Position numbers and translations under genes: made by a program. A stretch of DNA of 64,000 nucleotides from Notospermus geniculatus (lineage: Eukaryota > Nemertea > Pilidiophora > Heteronemertea > Lineidae): the NCBI GenBank assembly GCA_002633025.1, contig NMRB01000760.1, positions 44,080 through 108,079 on the forward strand. The letters run 5' to 3'. The notes beneath the pieces are model-generated. The model was not told the DNA's origin and made no database searches. It worked only from the letters and a program-made list of their open reading frames with translations. This document shows, piece by piece, positions 1 through 13,100 of this stretch. Numbering within the stretch: the stretch's first letter is position 1; the number at the start of each line of letters is the position of its first letter.

Positions 1-104
1 ACATGGTTGGATTCTGGCTGCAGCTAACCTGGATGCATTTTCCTTTTTTGTAGAAATTTTGTATTTGGAAATGTTTGACATTTCCAAATTTCTCACCACT
101 GCAT

Positions 105-268
105 GGAGAGATTTTGTTACGTTACAAAATCTCTCCAGTGGCGAGATTTTGTAACGTTACAAAATCTCTCCATGCAGTGGTGAGATTTTGTAACGTTACA
201 AAATCTCTCCATGCAGTGGTGAGATTTTGTAACCTTACAAAATCTCTCCAGTGGTGAGATTTTGTAAA
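105..268. repeat. Tandem array of palindromic units
   Basis: Four units, each a near-perfect or perfect 26-bp palindrome centred on GTAACGTTAC with flanks GAGATTTT and AAAATCTC, at about 108-133, 143-168, 182-207 and 221-246. The last three are spaced exactly 39 bp apart with linkers like TCCATGCAGTGGT. A fifth half unit starts at 256. Every unit can form a cruciform, so short ORFs on both strands here are artefacts of the repeat. Confidence 0.9.
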
Positions 269-646
269 GTTTTTTAGAAGAAGGATATACCTACAAAATG
301 ACACCAATTGTCGCCTGTTGTCTTTATCAGAACAGCTCGGCAGATGGCCCGGAAGCGAATGCGAATGCAGGAAACTGGTCTGTTTAGAAGAAGGTTATAC
401 CTACAAAATGACACGAATTGTCTCCTGTTGTCTTTATCAGAACAGCTCGGCAGATGGCCTGGAAACTTTTGGTACCTCCTGTTCTCTGCCAAGTTTCACT
501 TAGCCCAGTTCGCTCCGTCCTCCATTCAATTGAATATGACAGCAAATTACGGTAGAAAATGCGCATGCAGGAGTCTGATCTGTTTAGAAGAATGATATAG
601 CCTACCTACAAAATGACACCAATTGTCTCCTGTTGTCTTGATCAGA
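268..646. repeat. Dispersed direct repeat, three copies
   Basis: A segment starting GTTTAGAAGAAGG and running through CTACAAAATGACACC, CCTGTTGTCTT and (in the first two copies) CAGCTCGGCAGATGG appears at about 270-350, 381-463 and 582-646. The first two copies are nearly identical and the third is shorter. No coding potential is evident. Confidence 0.75.
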
Positions 647-1025
647 GGTAGGCATTTGAAAAACCAATCAAAAACGCGTTACTATTGCGACCCGAATTGG
701 TCCTACAGATACGCTGAACATCATGGCAACGGAAAGTAATAGAATATATCCCGATGATGTCATGAAAATAAAGTTTCTAACATATTTTATGCTGTCAACA
801 ATATCTAGATGTAAGAAGATAACGCAATGTAGTTATGCAGAGAATACGGGACGTTAAAAATGTGCTATTTCCGAGACTCGGATAAACTTTCTACGCAGTT
901 CTGTGCCACGCCCTCTTCGGTTTACCCGCTCTCCACAAGACTCCGGTGGGTCGAACGCTCAATACATAGAGAAACCCGAGGACGCTGGATTTGTGGTGCG
1001 GTTCGCCAGCCTTGAAGGCTGAAAA
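647..1025. other. Region downstream of the receptor gene, nothing recognised
   Basis: This stretch lies 3' of the minus-strand receptor stop codon. I see no convincing ORF or repeat. It may contain the receptor 3' UTR, but no clear polyadenylation signal could be assigned. Confidence 0.4.
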
Positions 1026-1196
1026 TCATAGACCCCCGTCCATTTGTCGTGTAGGACGAGGACTCCCCGTCAGGTTGTCCATGCCTGGGTTTGTGTAGCC
1101 TCTCTTCTCAAAGTAGGTACTTGGAATATTTGAGTGGTTGTAGTCAGCTAAGCCAATATCTGTTGTGGATGTAGCAGACGTCTGTCGGTCTGAGGC
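1026..1196 (-). CDS. Receptor exon 14: cytoplasmic tail
   Basis: The acceptor is preceded by a strong pyrimidine tract (CTTCTTCTCCTTCCTCAG). The exon enters in phase 0 after KRKR, reads ASDRQTSATSTTDIGLADYN at its start, and ends with TGA at 1028-1026. The tail is Ser/Thr/Tyr-rich and 56 residues long. No family motif is recognised. Confidence 0.8.
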   Translation of the reverse strand, partial: ASDRQTSATSTTDIGLADYNHSNIPSTYFEKRGYTNPGMDNLTGSPRPTRQMDGGL

Positions 1197-4100
1197 CTGA
1201 GGAAGGAGAAGAAGAGACATTAGGCCCGTTCAGGGTTGAGGAGGGTGTGAGGAAATACCAATACCAGTATCTTTCGTACCGGTCACCAATCCATGTACTG
1301 ACCGCGCTCTACGTTGCGTAGCTTCCAGCTCAGAGTCAGAGGCCAACGCGACAACCACTAGACCACAATCCGCTATGGCCGGCGGGTTGTTGACGAAACC
1401 AGTCAACATACGGATCCGTAAGTCAAATGAAACGTCGTGAATGATTTCCAGAGTGGAAATGTTCAGACTTACCCGTTTTCTTTTCTCTTTAATCCAAAGG
1501 TAAATGAGTTTAACCGCAAGGAGAAGAAACGAAATTATGATTCCTGCCCCTAAAATAATGAAGAGGCCTGTAAAGTGTCGCCAGTCCAGCTGGATCAAGT
1601 GCTCGTCACCTTGTTCACCGCATTTTTTTGAGAACTTATACCACCTGAAATGTAAACAAATCGGTTATACACCAAAATGAATATGGTTAAAATCTCTGGA
1701 TGTCCGACCTAGATAAACCGATCCAGGAATGGCTTCAGACTCAGCTAAACCGATCCAAGATGGCGTCAGACCTAGCTAAACCGATCCAAGATGGCGTCAG
1801 ACCCAGCTAAACCGATCCAAGATGGCGTCAGACCCAGATACACCGATCCAAGATGGCCTCAGACCTATAGAAACACGGACACAAGATGGCTTCAGACCTA
1901 GGCAGGCCTACACCGATCCAAGATGGCGTCAGTAACACAGACCGGAAGTACATGTAGGCCTTAATTATAGACACGCCACTTACTTCTCCAAGATGTTTGG
2001 TATCACGCCATCTTCTTTCAACTTAAACATGGCTTCATTGAAGTCTTTAGCAAGGTTCCAGTCCTTTGCCATCGGGAAAGCAACACTCGAAGCATCGATA
2101 ACATCTTTGGATTGCGCAAGAATGCAATGTTTGTCACGACCTTTGAAGGAAATGTGAATAAACGTTTTCAATCAACGATTTTTTCACCAAGAGCTGACTG
2201 ATCAACGATATGTCACCTAATTTATTTTATAAGTGGTTCTTGAATTTATACTTAGGAAAAAATTATGGAAGGTTAACGGACAGGTTGCGCTTAAAACTAA
2301 AAACAAAGTTGCAGGCGTTGTTTGTCAACTACAAATACAGTACCATGACTGATTCTAGTCTTTTGCATGTTTCAACGGACGAGTGTGTGCTTGGTCTAAA
2401 TGCACCTACCAACATAGAACTGTAATGACATACTGTCGGCCAAAAACACTGTTTGAGTTTTCCTTTTCCGTATTTCTTTTATACCTTCCTCCGCATTCGA
2501 AACATATTCAAGGTTTCTGCTGATCTCTTTATAATCATCTCGCATAGCTGTCTTGAAAAAGGTTGCGGAAGTCGCATTTGTTACCGTCAACAGGTTGAAG
2601 GGCTCCCTTGCTAGAGATTTGAAGTCGATGTTATCACTGCGGTATGCCTAAAACGTTAACAAAAACCATCTGCAGCAAAGTATGCCGTGAAAGGCGTATA
2701 ACTCCATGAAAATCCATGAATATTCGGCTGATTGGACACCCTCCCACCGCAGGGTTTTGGTCTCGCTTCGGAATGTATGAAGAGGAGCGAGACCAAAACC
2801 CTGCGGTGGGAGGATGATGATTGGTTGAAGGAATACGTCATTGGCTTAGAATCGTGTCAACAGGGTGACACCCGCCCACGGCTTCTGTAGTGAAAGCAGC
2901 CCTCCCAAATCAGACGCACGTTTGCACCTGTAGGAGGTCGGTAACAGTACACAGGTTGACAACCCCACTCTTTTTTTCGTAGGCGAAACTGCTGGGCCAA
3001 AACGCCCCATCCAATACAATCATAAAACCACACGAGTGGGATTTCCGAGGTAGCAGAACACACGAGTGGTGATCTTTTGCCAGGAACCCCCGAGACCGAA
3101 GGTCGAGGGGGTTCCGGGCAAAAGATCATCACGAGTGTGTTCTGCTTCCTCGGAAATCTCACGAGTGTGGTTTTATATTTATCATATACCACAAGAAGCG
3201 CAAAAAATGACAAAAATACCCCACCGATGCCACTTGTATCACCGCATGCATATCCGCCATGTCAGAGCACTGTTGTTTTTGTATTAATGCGCGAATGTTG
3301 ATGGAGTGAGCCCAGCGGAGTGAGACGGCCGCGTCTTTCCAGGAAGTGAGCCAAAAGGCCTCGCAAAGCCCCTTAAATCAAAGCTTATTAGTTAACAGAG
3401 GGCGTATCATATCAGTGGGATGATACGGAACGCGTATCACACCCCGGATCATGATGGTGGTCGGAGCGGACATCCCCCTTCGATTTCAGGCGATTTGTAG
3501 CATATTAGTCGAACAGTTCTTGTATTATTGAACATGAAATGTGATTTTAGGACGGCCAGCATTCGTCCACGTCGATTTCGTTAGTTTTTGTGCGGTGTTT
3601 TTGACGAAAAATGCTGCAGTTCCAGGCGGTACCGCGGAACATACTGTACTCGGGTATATGATAAAGAGTTAGGTCATGCTTTTGATCAACAGGCGTTATT
3701 TGTATCACCGGTCGTCAATGTCTCATTAGCTACCGTTTATAATTAATTAGCCAACATTCAATGTTGTCACAACGTCTGCCGTGACAGCAAGCGGCTGGTA
3801 CAACCATGCAGTGGTAGGCGAGACCACGCAGGAGCGGGTGTTCAACATGCTTGTGTCGCATGCCTGAAGCGGGCAGCACACAACGGAGGCGATGCGTGGA
3901 ATCCCCTCGCCAGCGATGATCGCCCATTGTCAAACAAAACCAAAACCGATAGATCGCCTTGTCTGCGGTGGCCGGCGAGGAGATCGATGGCGATCAGAGC
4001 CAACCGCACAGAAAGTCCGATGGTGCTTTTAGTGCCTATCGGCGGTTTAGTTAATGGGAAAATGCGTTATAGCTAACTGCTGATAGGCACCGGTAGCACT

Positions 4101-7100
4101 ATCGGACTTTCTGTGCGGCCGTCGCATGTGATATTGTCCTCGCCTCGCTTGCTGCGCCGCCTGATTCCGATAATCTTTCTACAGTTCTTCGTAGTCTTAC
4201 AGAGTATTTTAATCGCCTACCTTTGTCGTTAGGAAAGTTGCCAAATTGGCCGTGTAACTGGAGATGACGATCAGCGTGAAGAACCAGAGGAAGACGGTGA
4301 AGATTCTGATGGGGATTTGGTAAGGAGCAAACTTGGTGCCGGCTTGGTTGATGGTGCAGAAGGCCAGCCATGCACTCTCCCGTAAGGTGTAACGGTCTCT
4401 CTTCTGCATGTTGTTCTGCATGGGGTTCCATTTGTCCAACCCGAAGATGAGCAGCGTCGACACCATGAATACACCGAGAATCCCAAGCCTGATGGAATGA
4501 TAAATTGGTCAGAGCAGCAAAAGACGGATCATCAAATGGGCAGTGATGTCATGTGACCGCTTTGGTACCAATGCCCATTTGGTATGTCAGCAGTGGCAGG
4601 AGGAATCATCGCCATTGTGGCTTAGATCTCAAGCATGGAAGACAAAAACATTGTGGGGAAATGCGTTCCCACCTTTGGCAACCACAATCCTGTTACTGGA
4701 AATTATTGATACGAATGGTTTTTGCAGCGTATCCTGTATCAAAAAGTAAGAGGTAAAACCGAACAAGCCTCGTTCCCAGTCATCGCGCACCTGCGCATCT
4801 CCTCCGCGCAGGACGGGATTCTCGTCTGCTGCTCTTCAAAAGATTGAAATTGCCAGGAGACCAAAACATACCCAGGACTTCGATGGTTTGTCATATAAAC
4901 ACAAGGCATGCCACCTTGGGCTACTTACCAGATATACTTATCGAGCGGTTGCAGAAATTTAAAGTAGTCTTCGAATAATTCTTTCTTGTAGACGAATGTG
5001 GTACCGGTCTTCGCGAACCCAGGAGTAAACTTGACGACTTTCATTCTCTCAGAAGTCACAATGAAATCTCCAACGGCCAGCTTGGCGGGGTCTTCTGTAT
5101 CTGACTGTACAATGGGAATGAAATAACAGATAATCAAGAACCTTCCTCCCATAGCAGGGGTTTTTACCTCGCTCCTCTTCACTCTAGAGAGGTTAAGATG
5201 CGCCCCGAGAACGACAACGAGAACGTGGTGACAAGAGAATGGGACTTGTATCACAAAACCATCTGGAGGTAACTCAGATTGTTTTTCACAGTAACAGTGG
5301 CGGATGTCTTCCAATGAAGAACACACCGTTCTAAAAGCTGGATTCTTGCTGTTAAGAGAAGTTACAGGCATGCCAAAAAGTCACCACGTTCTCGGTCTCG
5401 TTCTCGCAGTAAAATCGTAACCTCTCTAGCATGAAGAGGAGCGAGAAAGCCCTGCTATGGGAGGATGTCGAGTGCCCGTGTCTTAGCAAGAGAGTTATCG
5501 TCATCAAATCGACTTCATATTTCACACACATACGTACAGACGTATACTTTAACATATAAAAATGGTCTCACAACAATCAAAACTTCTCTTCATGGAAATA
5601 AACGGGTGACTTTGAAAGCAAAACTGCCCGATCAACAAAGCATATTCATATCCCATCCACAACCTGATCGGACACACAACCTTTTTGGGAGGCTGCAAAA
5701 ACAATGTTATCGTCATCAAATCGACTTGATATTTCACACACATACGTACAGACGTACACTTTAACATGTAAAAATGGTCTCACAACAATCAAAACTTCTA
5801 TTCATGGAAATAAACAGGTGACTTTGAGAGCAAAATTGCCCGATGAACAAAGCATTCTTATCCCATGCACAACCTGATCTGACACACAACGTTTTTGGCA
5901 GGCTGCAAAAACAATGTTATCGTCATCAAATCAACTTGATATTTCACACACATACGTACAGACGTATACTTTAACATATAAAAATGGTCTCACCACAATC
6001 AAAACTTCTCTTCATGGAAATAAACGGGTGACTTTGAGAGCAAAACTGCCCGATCAACAAAGCATATTCATATCCCATCCACAACCTGATCTGACACACA
6101 ACTTTTTTGGGAGGCTGCAAAAACAATGTTATCGTCATCAAATCGACTTGATATTTCACACACATACGTACAGACGTATACTTTAACATATAAAAATGGT
6201 CTCACAACAATCAAAACTTCTCTTCATGGAAATAAACGGGTGACTTTGAGAGCAAAACTGCCCGATCAACAAAGCATATTCATATCCCATCCACAACCTG
6301 ATCTGACACACAACTTTTTTGGGAGGCTGCAAAAACAATGTTATCGTCATCAAATCGACTTGATATTTCACACACATACGTACAGACGTATACTTTAACA
6401 TATAAAAATGGTCTCACAACAATCAAAACTTCTCTTCATGGAAATAAACGGGTGACTTTGAGAGCAAAACTGCCCGATCAACAAAGCATATTCATATCCC
6501 ATCCACAACCTGATCTGACACACAACTTTTTTGGGAGGCTGCAAAAACAATGTTATCGTCATCAAATCGACTTGATATTTCACACACATACGTACAGACG
6601 TATACTTTAACATATAAAAATGGTCTCACAAGAATCAAAACTTCTCTTCATGGAAATAAACGGGTGACTTTGAGAGCAAAATTGCCCAATCAACAAAGCA
6701 TATTCATATCCCATCCACAACCTGATCTGACACACAACTTTTTTGGGAGGCTGCAAAAACAATGTTATCGTCATCAAATCGACTTGATATTTCACACACA
6801 TACGTACAGACGTATACTTTAACATATAAAAATGGTCTCACAACAATCAAAACTTCTCTTCATGGAAATAAACGGGTGACTTTGAGAGCAAAACTGCCCG
6901 ATCAACAAAGCATATTCATATCCCATCCACAGCCTGATCTGACACACAACTTTTTTGGGAGGCGGCAAAAACAATATTATCGTCATCAAATCGACTTGAT
7001 ATTTCACACACATACGTACAGACGGATACTTTAACATATAAAAATGGTCTCACAACAATCAAAACTTCTCTTCATGGAAATGAACGGGTGACTTTGAGAG

Positions 7101-10100
7101 CAAAACTGCCCGATCAACAAAGCATATTCATATCCCATCCCATCCACAACCTGATCTGACACACAACCTTTTTGGGAGGCTGCAAAAGCAATGTCATCGT
7201 CATCAAATCGACTTGATATTTCACACACATACGTACAGACGTATACTTTAACATATAAAAATGGTCTCACAACAATCAAAACTTCTCTTCATGGAAATAA
7301 ACGTGTGCCTTTGAGAGCAAAACTGCCCGATGAACAAAGCATTCATATCCCATGCACAACCTGATCTGACACACAAATTTTTTGGGAGGCTGCAAAAACA
7401 ATGTTATCGTCATCAAATCGACTTGATATTTCACACACATACGTACAGACGTATAGTTTAACATATAAAAATTGTCTCACAACAATCAAAACTTCTCTTC
7501 ATGGAAATAAACGGGTGACTTTGAGAGCAAAACTGCCCATCAACAAAGCATATTCATATCCCATCCACAACCTGATCTGACACACAACTTTTTTGGGAGG
7601 CTGCAAAAGCAATGTTATCGTCATCAATTCGACTTGATATTTCACACACATACGTACAGACGTATACTTTAACATATAAAAATGGTCTCACAACAATCAA
7701 AACTTCTCTTCATGGAAATAAATGTGTGTCTTTGAGAGCAAAACTGCCCGATCAACAAAGCATATTCATATCCCATCCACAGCCTAATCTGACACACAAC
7801 TTTTTTGGGAGGCTGCAAAAACAAAGGGTCACCATAGTCGCTCGTCCAACGAGACTTGTAAAGGATTGGTCAGTTGCAGCACGTTAGGGAGCTAAGCTAA
7901 GAGGACCTGATTTCTTCAGGATGGTCACCACTCGCCATCCTGAGAATCTCTCAGGTCATTTACGGTCGTATACATGTGCGAAGAGGGGAGCGGTTGTGTA
8001 GACCCTGGGTGCGAGGTTGCCACCCTTCGGCTGGGAATGGGATCCGGTCGAACTTCCCGTTTAACTAGTACGGACGTTAAACACATGCACTGCCAACTTA
8101 CCAGTCTGCCAATCGCTCCCGTCCATGACAGATCGTCCATGACCCCCTGCTGCGCTCCATACTGTTCCACAACCTCAAATTCATACTCCAATATCCTGTT
8201 GAAATCTACCTTCAACCTTATTTTGATCTCCTCGAGTATCTCAATTCCTGCCCCTTCATAGCTCTTTGGCCCGCTCTCTGGTTGCGGTGTACTTTCGACG
8301 ACGAACGGCCTTTCCTTTGAAACAAAACAAAACAAGAGCAGGACATCGGAGCGATGTCTATGGTTTCCGATGATAAGTTTACTACTAGAGCTAGTTATCT
8401 GTGACCTTGACCTCTGACCTTGAGAAGTATTGCGTAACTGGAACAGGGATCCTTGATTAAACAAATAGGGGATGGTTAATGCAGGCTTCTAATTAGTTTT
8501 CCCCTGAAATTCTGAGTAGATTTGCACTTTAGAACTGTTTGACCTTGACCTTGACCTCTGACCTTCAAGGTCATTGTGTAATCTGAAAGCTCATCCTTGA
8601 CGCCATGTTCCCGGAACGCCGCGAAGCGGCGAATCTGCGAAGCAATCTGACGTCAAAAGTGGAACGCTGCTGTGGTATGGTTATGTAAATAATTTTTCGA
8701 GAATGACTAAAAATGCGCAGTGCTTCGCAACTAAGGCGCGTTTGAGGCTGGAACGCATGGGGAACGATGAACACGGTAAAGACTGAAGTTTGAGACGTGG
8801 AATTGAGTAAGCAGAGCGTGAAATTATTATTTGCGGGCCTAATTTAGGTTTGGTGTATACGTCAATCCATCTTGTAGCTCAGGTCATGAAACCCGGGGGT
8901 AGGTCACATTTCCAGGTCTGTAGCTCTTGCAGGAACAAAGTTACAGGTGTGACAGACTGAACAGACAGACAGACACACACACACACACACACACAGACAG
9001 ACAGACAGACAGACAGACACCACGACCAAACACTATATGGTTTCTGATCTTGAGATCGGAAACCATAACAAGACGCCAGGACGATAATACAGATATAATA
9101 GGCCCGGTAATGGTAATGGTACTGGTAGTGGTAGTGGTAGTGGTGGCGGTAGCGGTAGCGGTAGCAGTAATAGTGAGTTTAAGAAACCATACGTTAACGC
9201 TAACGCTAACGCTAATTACGTCAAAATGACGTCACTCCCCGAAGAAATACAACAGATTCATTCGATGTGACGTCAAAATGATGTCAATAACGTTAGCGTT
9301 AGCGTTAACGTATGGTTTCTTAACCTCACTAATAATAGTACTAGCAGCAGTAGTGGTGGTGGTGATGATGGCGGTGGCGGTGGTGGGGATGAGTTGAATG
9401 CCTGCTATCTGTCTAAAGATGATTTGATGGAGAATCACGTCATCCATTGCGAAATCTCGCGACGCTCCGAGAATTCGAACGGCACTCCGTTTTGTCACGT
9501 GGCTAAGGTGCACGTGATAAAGACTTTATAGGACGGAGGTTGAAATACTGGTAAATAGACATAATAATAGGGAGTTTTCGCAAATCTGACGAAAAACGAA
9601 GTACGAAATACGAAATTGGACGTCATATCCATGACGTAATGTATTTCAGGAAATGGCTGGTACCACAAATATCGCCTGCTGCAAGAGCTTCTTTTAGCGT
9701 ATGACGTTAGAACGACAGAGGTAAGGTGTATATTAAACTTTGAAATTTATCTTTCGTTTCCACTTCGCTGATACGAATTGGAAATTTAAAAATTCAAGAT
9801 GCGCCATAACTCTTTCGATCCTACATGACATGCTAAAAGACGCACTGGCAGGAGGGACATTTGTGGTACGAACCATTTCCTGAAATACATTACGTCATGG
9901 ATATGACGTCCAATTTCGTATTTCGTACTTCGTTTTTCGTCAGATTTGCGAAAACTCCCTAATTACTCTTGCTCACCAGTACGAGTAGAATCTTTACTTT
10001 GTTTGTCTTCATATCATTGCAAATTAGCGTTGGTTCGTTTGTAATGTTGCAGTTTGGTTCCGGATCCGGTATACAAGTACTGAAGCCATCAACGATCTGT

Positions 10101-13100
10101 AAACAATGAAAGTGAAAATAAACAATCGACGACGGGCCATGGGTTATTCCAAAAATAGATACTCGGTAATGCCTGGCTTTCACTGACGCTACGAATGTCC
10201 CGAATCGCCCCGAATCTGAAATTTGTCCGGTTCGTAGATAATTCTCAACGTTTCTTGCAGTTCCTATGATTCTTAGTTGATTCCTGAACATTCGTACTGT
10301 TCGCATGAGTTTTTGTTTGTCAAAAACTTTCGTGGGAGCGTTCACGAATTTCATGACACAAATTCAACTACGAAGTACAAATTCAAAGAATCATGTAAGA
10401 ATTGTACGAACAAGGTACGACTCACCTTGGAGGAAAAATTCCTCCAAGGACTCACTTACGAATATTCGTGGCCGATTCGTGACAGATTCGTACCGGTACT
10501 TGATTCATAAATACATTCGGGACATTCGTGCCTATTTCGGGATGTTTTCTGCTTGGGTCCACGAATTTGAGGGAGACAGAAATGGCCAAGAATAGCCCCG
10601 AATGCAAAAGAATCCACCACGAGGCTGTTACGGACGATAAGAAAGGGTTACGAAGTGTTCACGATCTATACGAATTTGAAATTCATATAGATCGTGGTCG
10701 ATTCGTGACCGTCCCACGAATTTTTTTGACCAACAAAAACTTTCGTGGCAGCTGGACGAACTCACACGAACTGTACGAATGTTTACGAATCAACAAAGAG
10801 TCATTTAAGAACTGCAAGAAACGTTTGGGAATTATCTACGAACCGGAGAAATTTCTGATTCAGGACATTCGTAGCGTCAGTGAAAGCGGGCCATAATGGA
10901 CCCATGCCGAAAACAGGCACGAATGCCCCGAATGTATTTACGAATCAAGTACGAATCGGACACGAGTATTCGTGAGTGAGTCGTACCTTATTCCTACAAT
11001 TCTTACATGATTCTTTTAATTCGTACTTGTTTCTTAACCCATTCTTGACATTCGGCATATTTTTCAACCCGATTAGCCACGAATTTCGGCAACTTCAGAT
11101 TCGGGGCGATTCGGGACATTCGTAGCGTCAGTGAAAGCCAGGCATAAGAGAGACTGGTCTGCATTTTAGCTCCACCCTCGCTGGTTCGGTGAGACGATCA
11201 ACACCTCCAGTTCGGTATCTAAACCAGATAACTGCGCGCGAACAAAACATTAGTAGGTCGCGTTCGGAAAGCTGGCGCGAGAGAGTTCGGAAAGGTATTT
11301 GGCAAGTAGCCAAGGCTTGGTGGCGTTGGGGAAACTCCCGGCATGCTTTTCGTTTTCTTTCCAGGCCGGCATGCTGATTGGCTGTACAATGTACGTGGAA
11401 TATTTCACGACTGCAACCCAAAGTAGTACCTTTCCCCGGGGAAGCGCAAATATCGTTCGGAAATTCGCCTTCACTGGGCATGCTCACATTCCCCGAGAGA
11501 AGCGNGGGGGGGGGGGGGTCGAAACGATTAATAGAATGTACGCAAAAACTGAAGGCTTACTTTGTGCTTGTAGACGGCAGTCTGCCCTGACCGTATCCTT
11601 CTCCTGACTTCTGTGAATAACACCGTGAACTGATCACGAAAACCGTTCTTGTGGTTGAACTGTGTGATTTGGATGATGTTCTGCCCAGAATCAGTAGCAC
11701 TAGGAGGACAGCCAACGCCCAGTGGGTTGCTAATGATAGTAGCCTGGAGATAGGGAGGAGAATGATTTATCATACTTCACGAGAACGTGAGCCAATCACT
11801 GCGCGTCTTCGGTCACGTGCCGTGCGGTCACTGACGGGAGTCACCGGCCAATCTGTCCCGTGGCAACGCCGCCATATTCTCGATATTTCATATTCACCGT
11901 CTAGAGAGAGCCTACTGACTTGCAGAAAATAAAGATTTGTCCAAAAGGCCTACGAGCGGTGGGCAGTTTTTCAAACAGATCGAGCAGGACCGTTTAAATT
12001 TCATGCACAAGTTCTAAAACACTTTAAAAATCGTATCTTATCTACTTACCCGTCTGAGAGACTGAACAAAGGTGCCGTTTTTATTTTTCAAGTCAGCAAG
12101 GCTTGAATTTTTTATTCCCTGGCGAATAACTTCGATGACGTCACGAATGACACCGTCTGTTGACCCTTCCTCCGGGACTAGACCCATGAAAATCTCGGAC
12201 GCGCGGTTGATATTTACATCCTTAAGGATGCAGTCGTATATATCATTATCAGTATCATTCTTGTCGCAAAACTGTGTCTGAAACAGAAGTATCCTGTGTC
12301 AATATTCATCATCTCCTTTCTCTTCCCACGCCCGCTGGCCGAGCGCTCTGACACAGAAATCTTAAAGGGCCTCTAGAGGCACCTTTTTAGCGCATAATTG
12401 ATATGATTAACATAGGGCCGTATTCTAGAAGCTTCCTTAAGTGTAAGGTCGACCTTAATCTTTTGTATTCTACCCTGCAAACAATAGCTAAAGGTCGACC
12501 TTACACTTAAGGAAGCTTCTAGAATACGGCCCATAGAATTGATGGCATGAGGATCCAACGTGGGCACCGCTTTTGAAGTAAAATTTCATCAGTGACAAAA
12601 TATGGTCTACATAATTCATGAGTTCGTGGTTACTAGCGCCACCTGTTATATAGTCTCAGTACTGTTAGTAGCCCAATAGCACGCTGCTTCTAGAGTCCCT
12701 TTAATACATCTGTGCTATATCGAAGGATGTCTTGTCTTTCCCCAGTTGTGCATTTAAACTGACTTCCCATCATCAAATTTGTCAATCTGAAACAGATCTG
12801 CGCCTGATATTATGAATTCAGCCAATCCCATGATTCCCCAAAACTCGTGAAATCTCACGGGACCTACTGTAGATTGCAAATTTGCCAACATCTTCCCTGA
12901 TTGGTCAATTCCAGGCACGTGACCCAACATCTCCCCTGACTCACCATATCCACAAATATGATTTGGGTACCAGCCTTATTAAGACCAGTGTCCTCTGAGA
13001 AAAACTGAAAAATCGAAGGAGGACTAGTTACAGAACTTGGGCATGTCAGTTGGCCTTATGACAGCAGGTGGAAAAAGACATCTTCGACGTTAAAGTGCCA

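Noticed and set aside
5494-7825. Repeated 90-residue and 72-residue frames on both strands
   Set aside because: They recur because of the 212-bp tandem unit, occur antisense to each other, and lack gene context.
7925-8464. 179-residue minus frame taken as one exon
   Set aside because: Only 8102-8314 is flanked by proper acceptor and donor sites and matches the receptor S1 domain; the rest is intron read-through.
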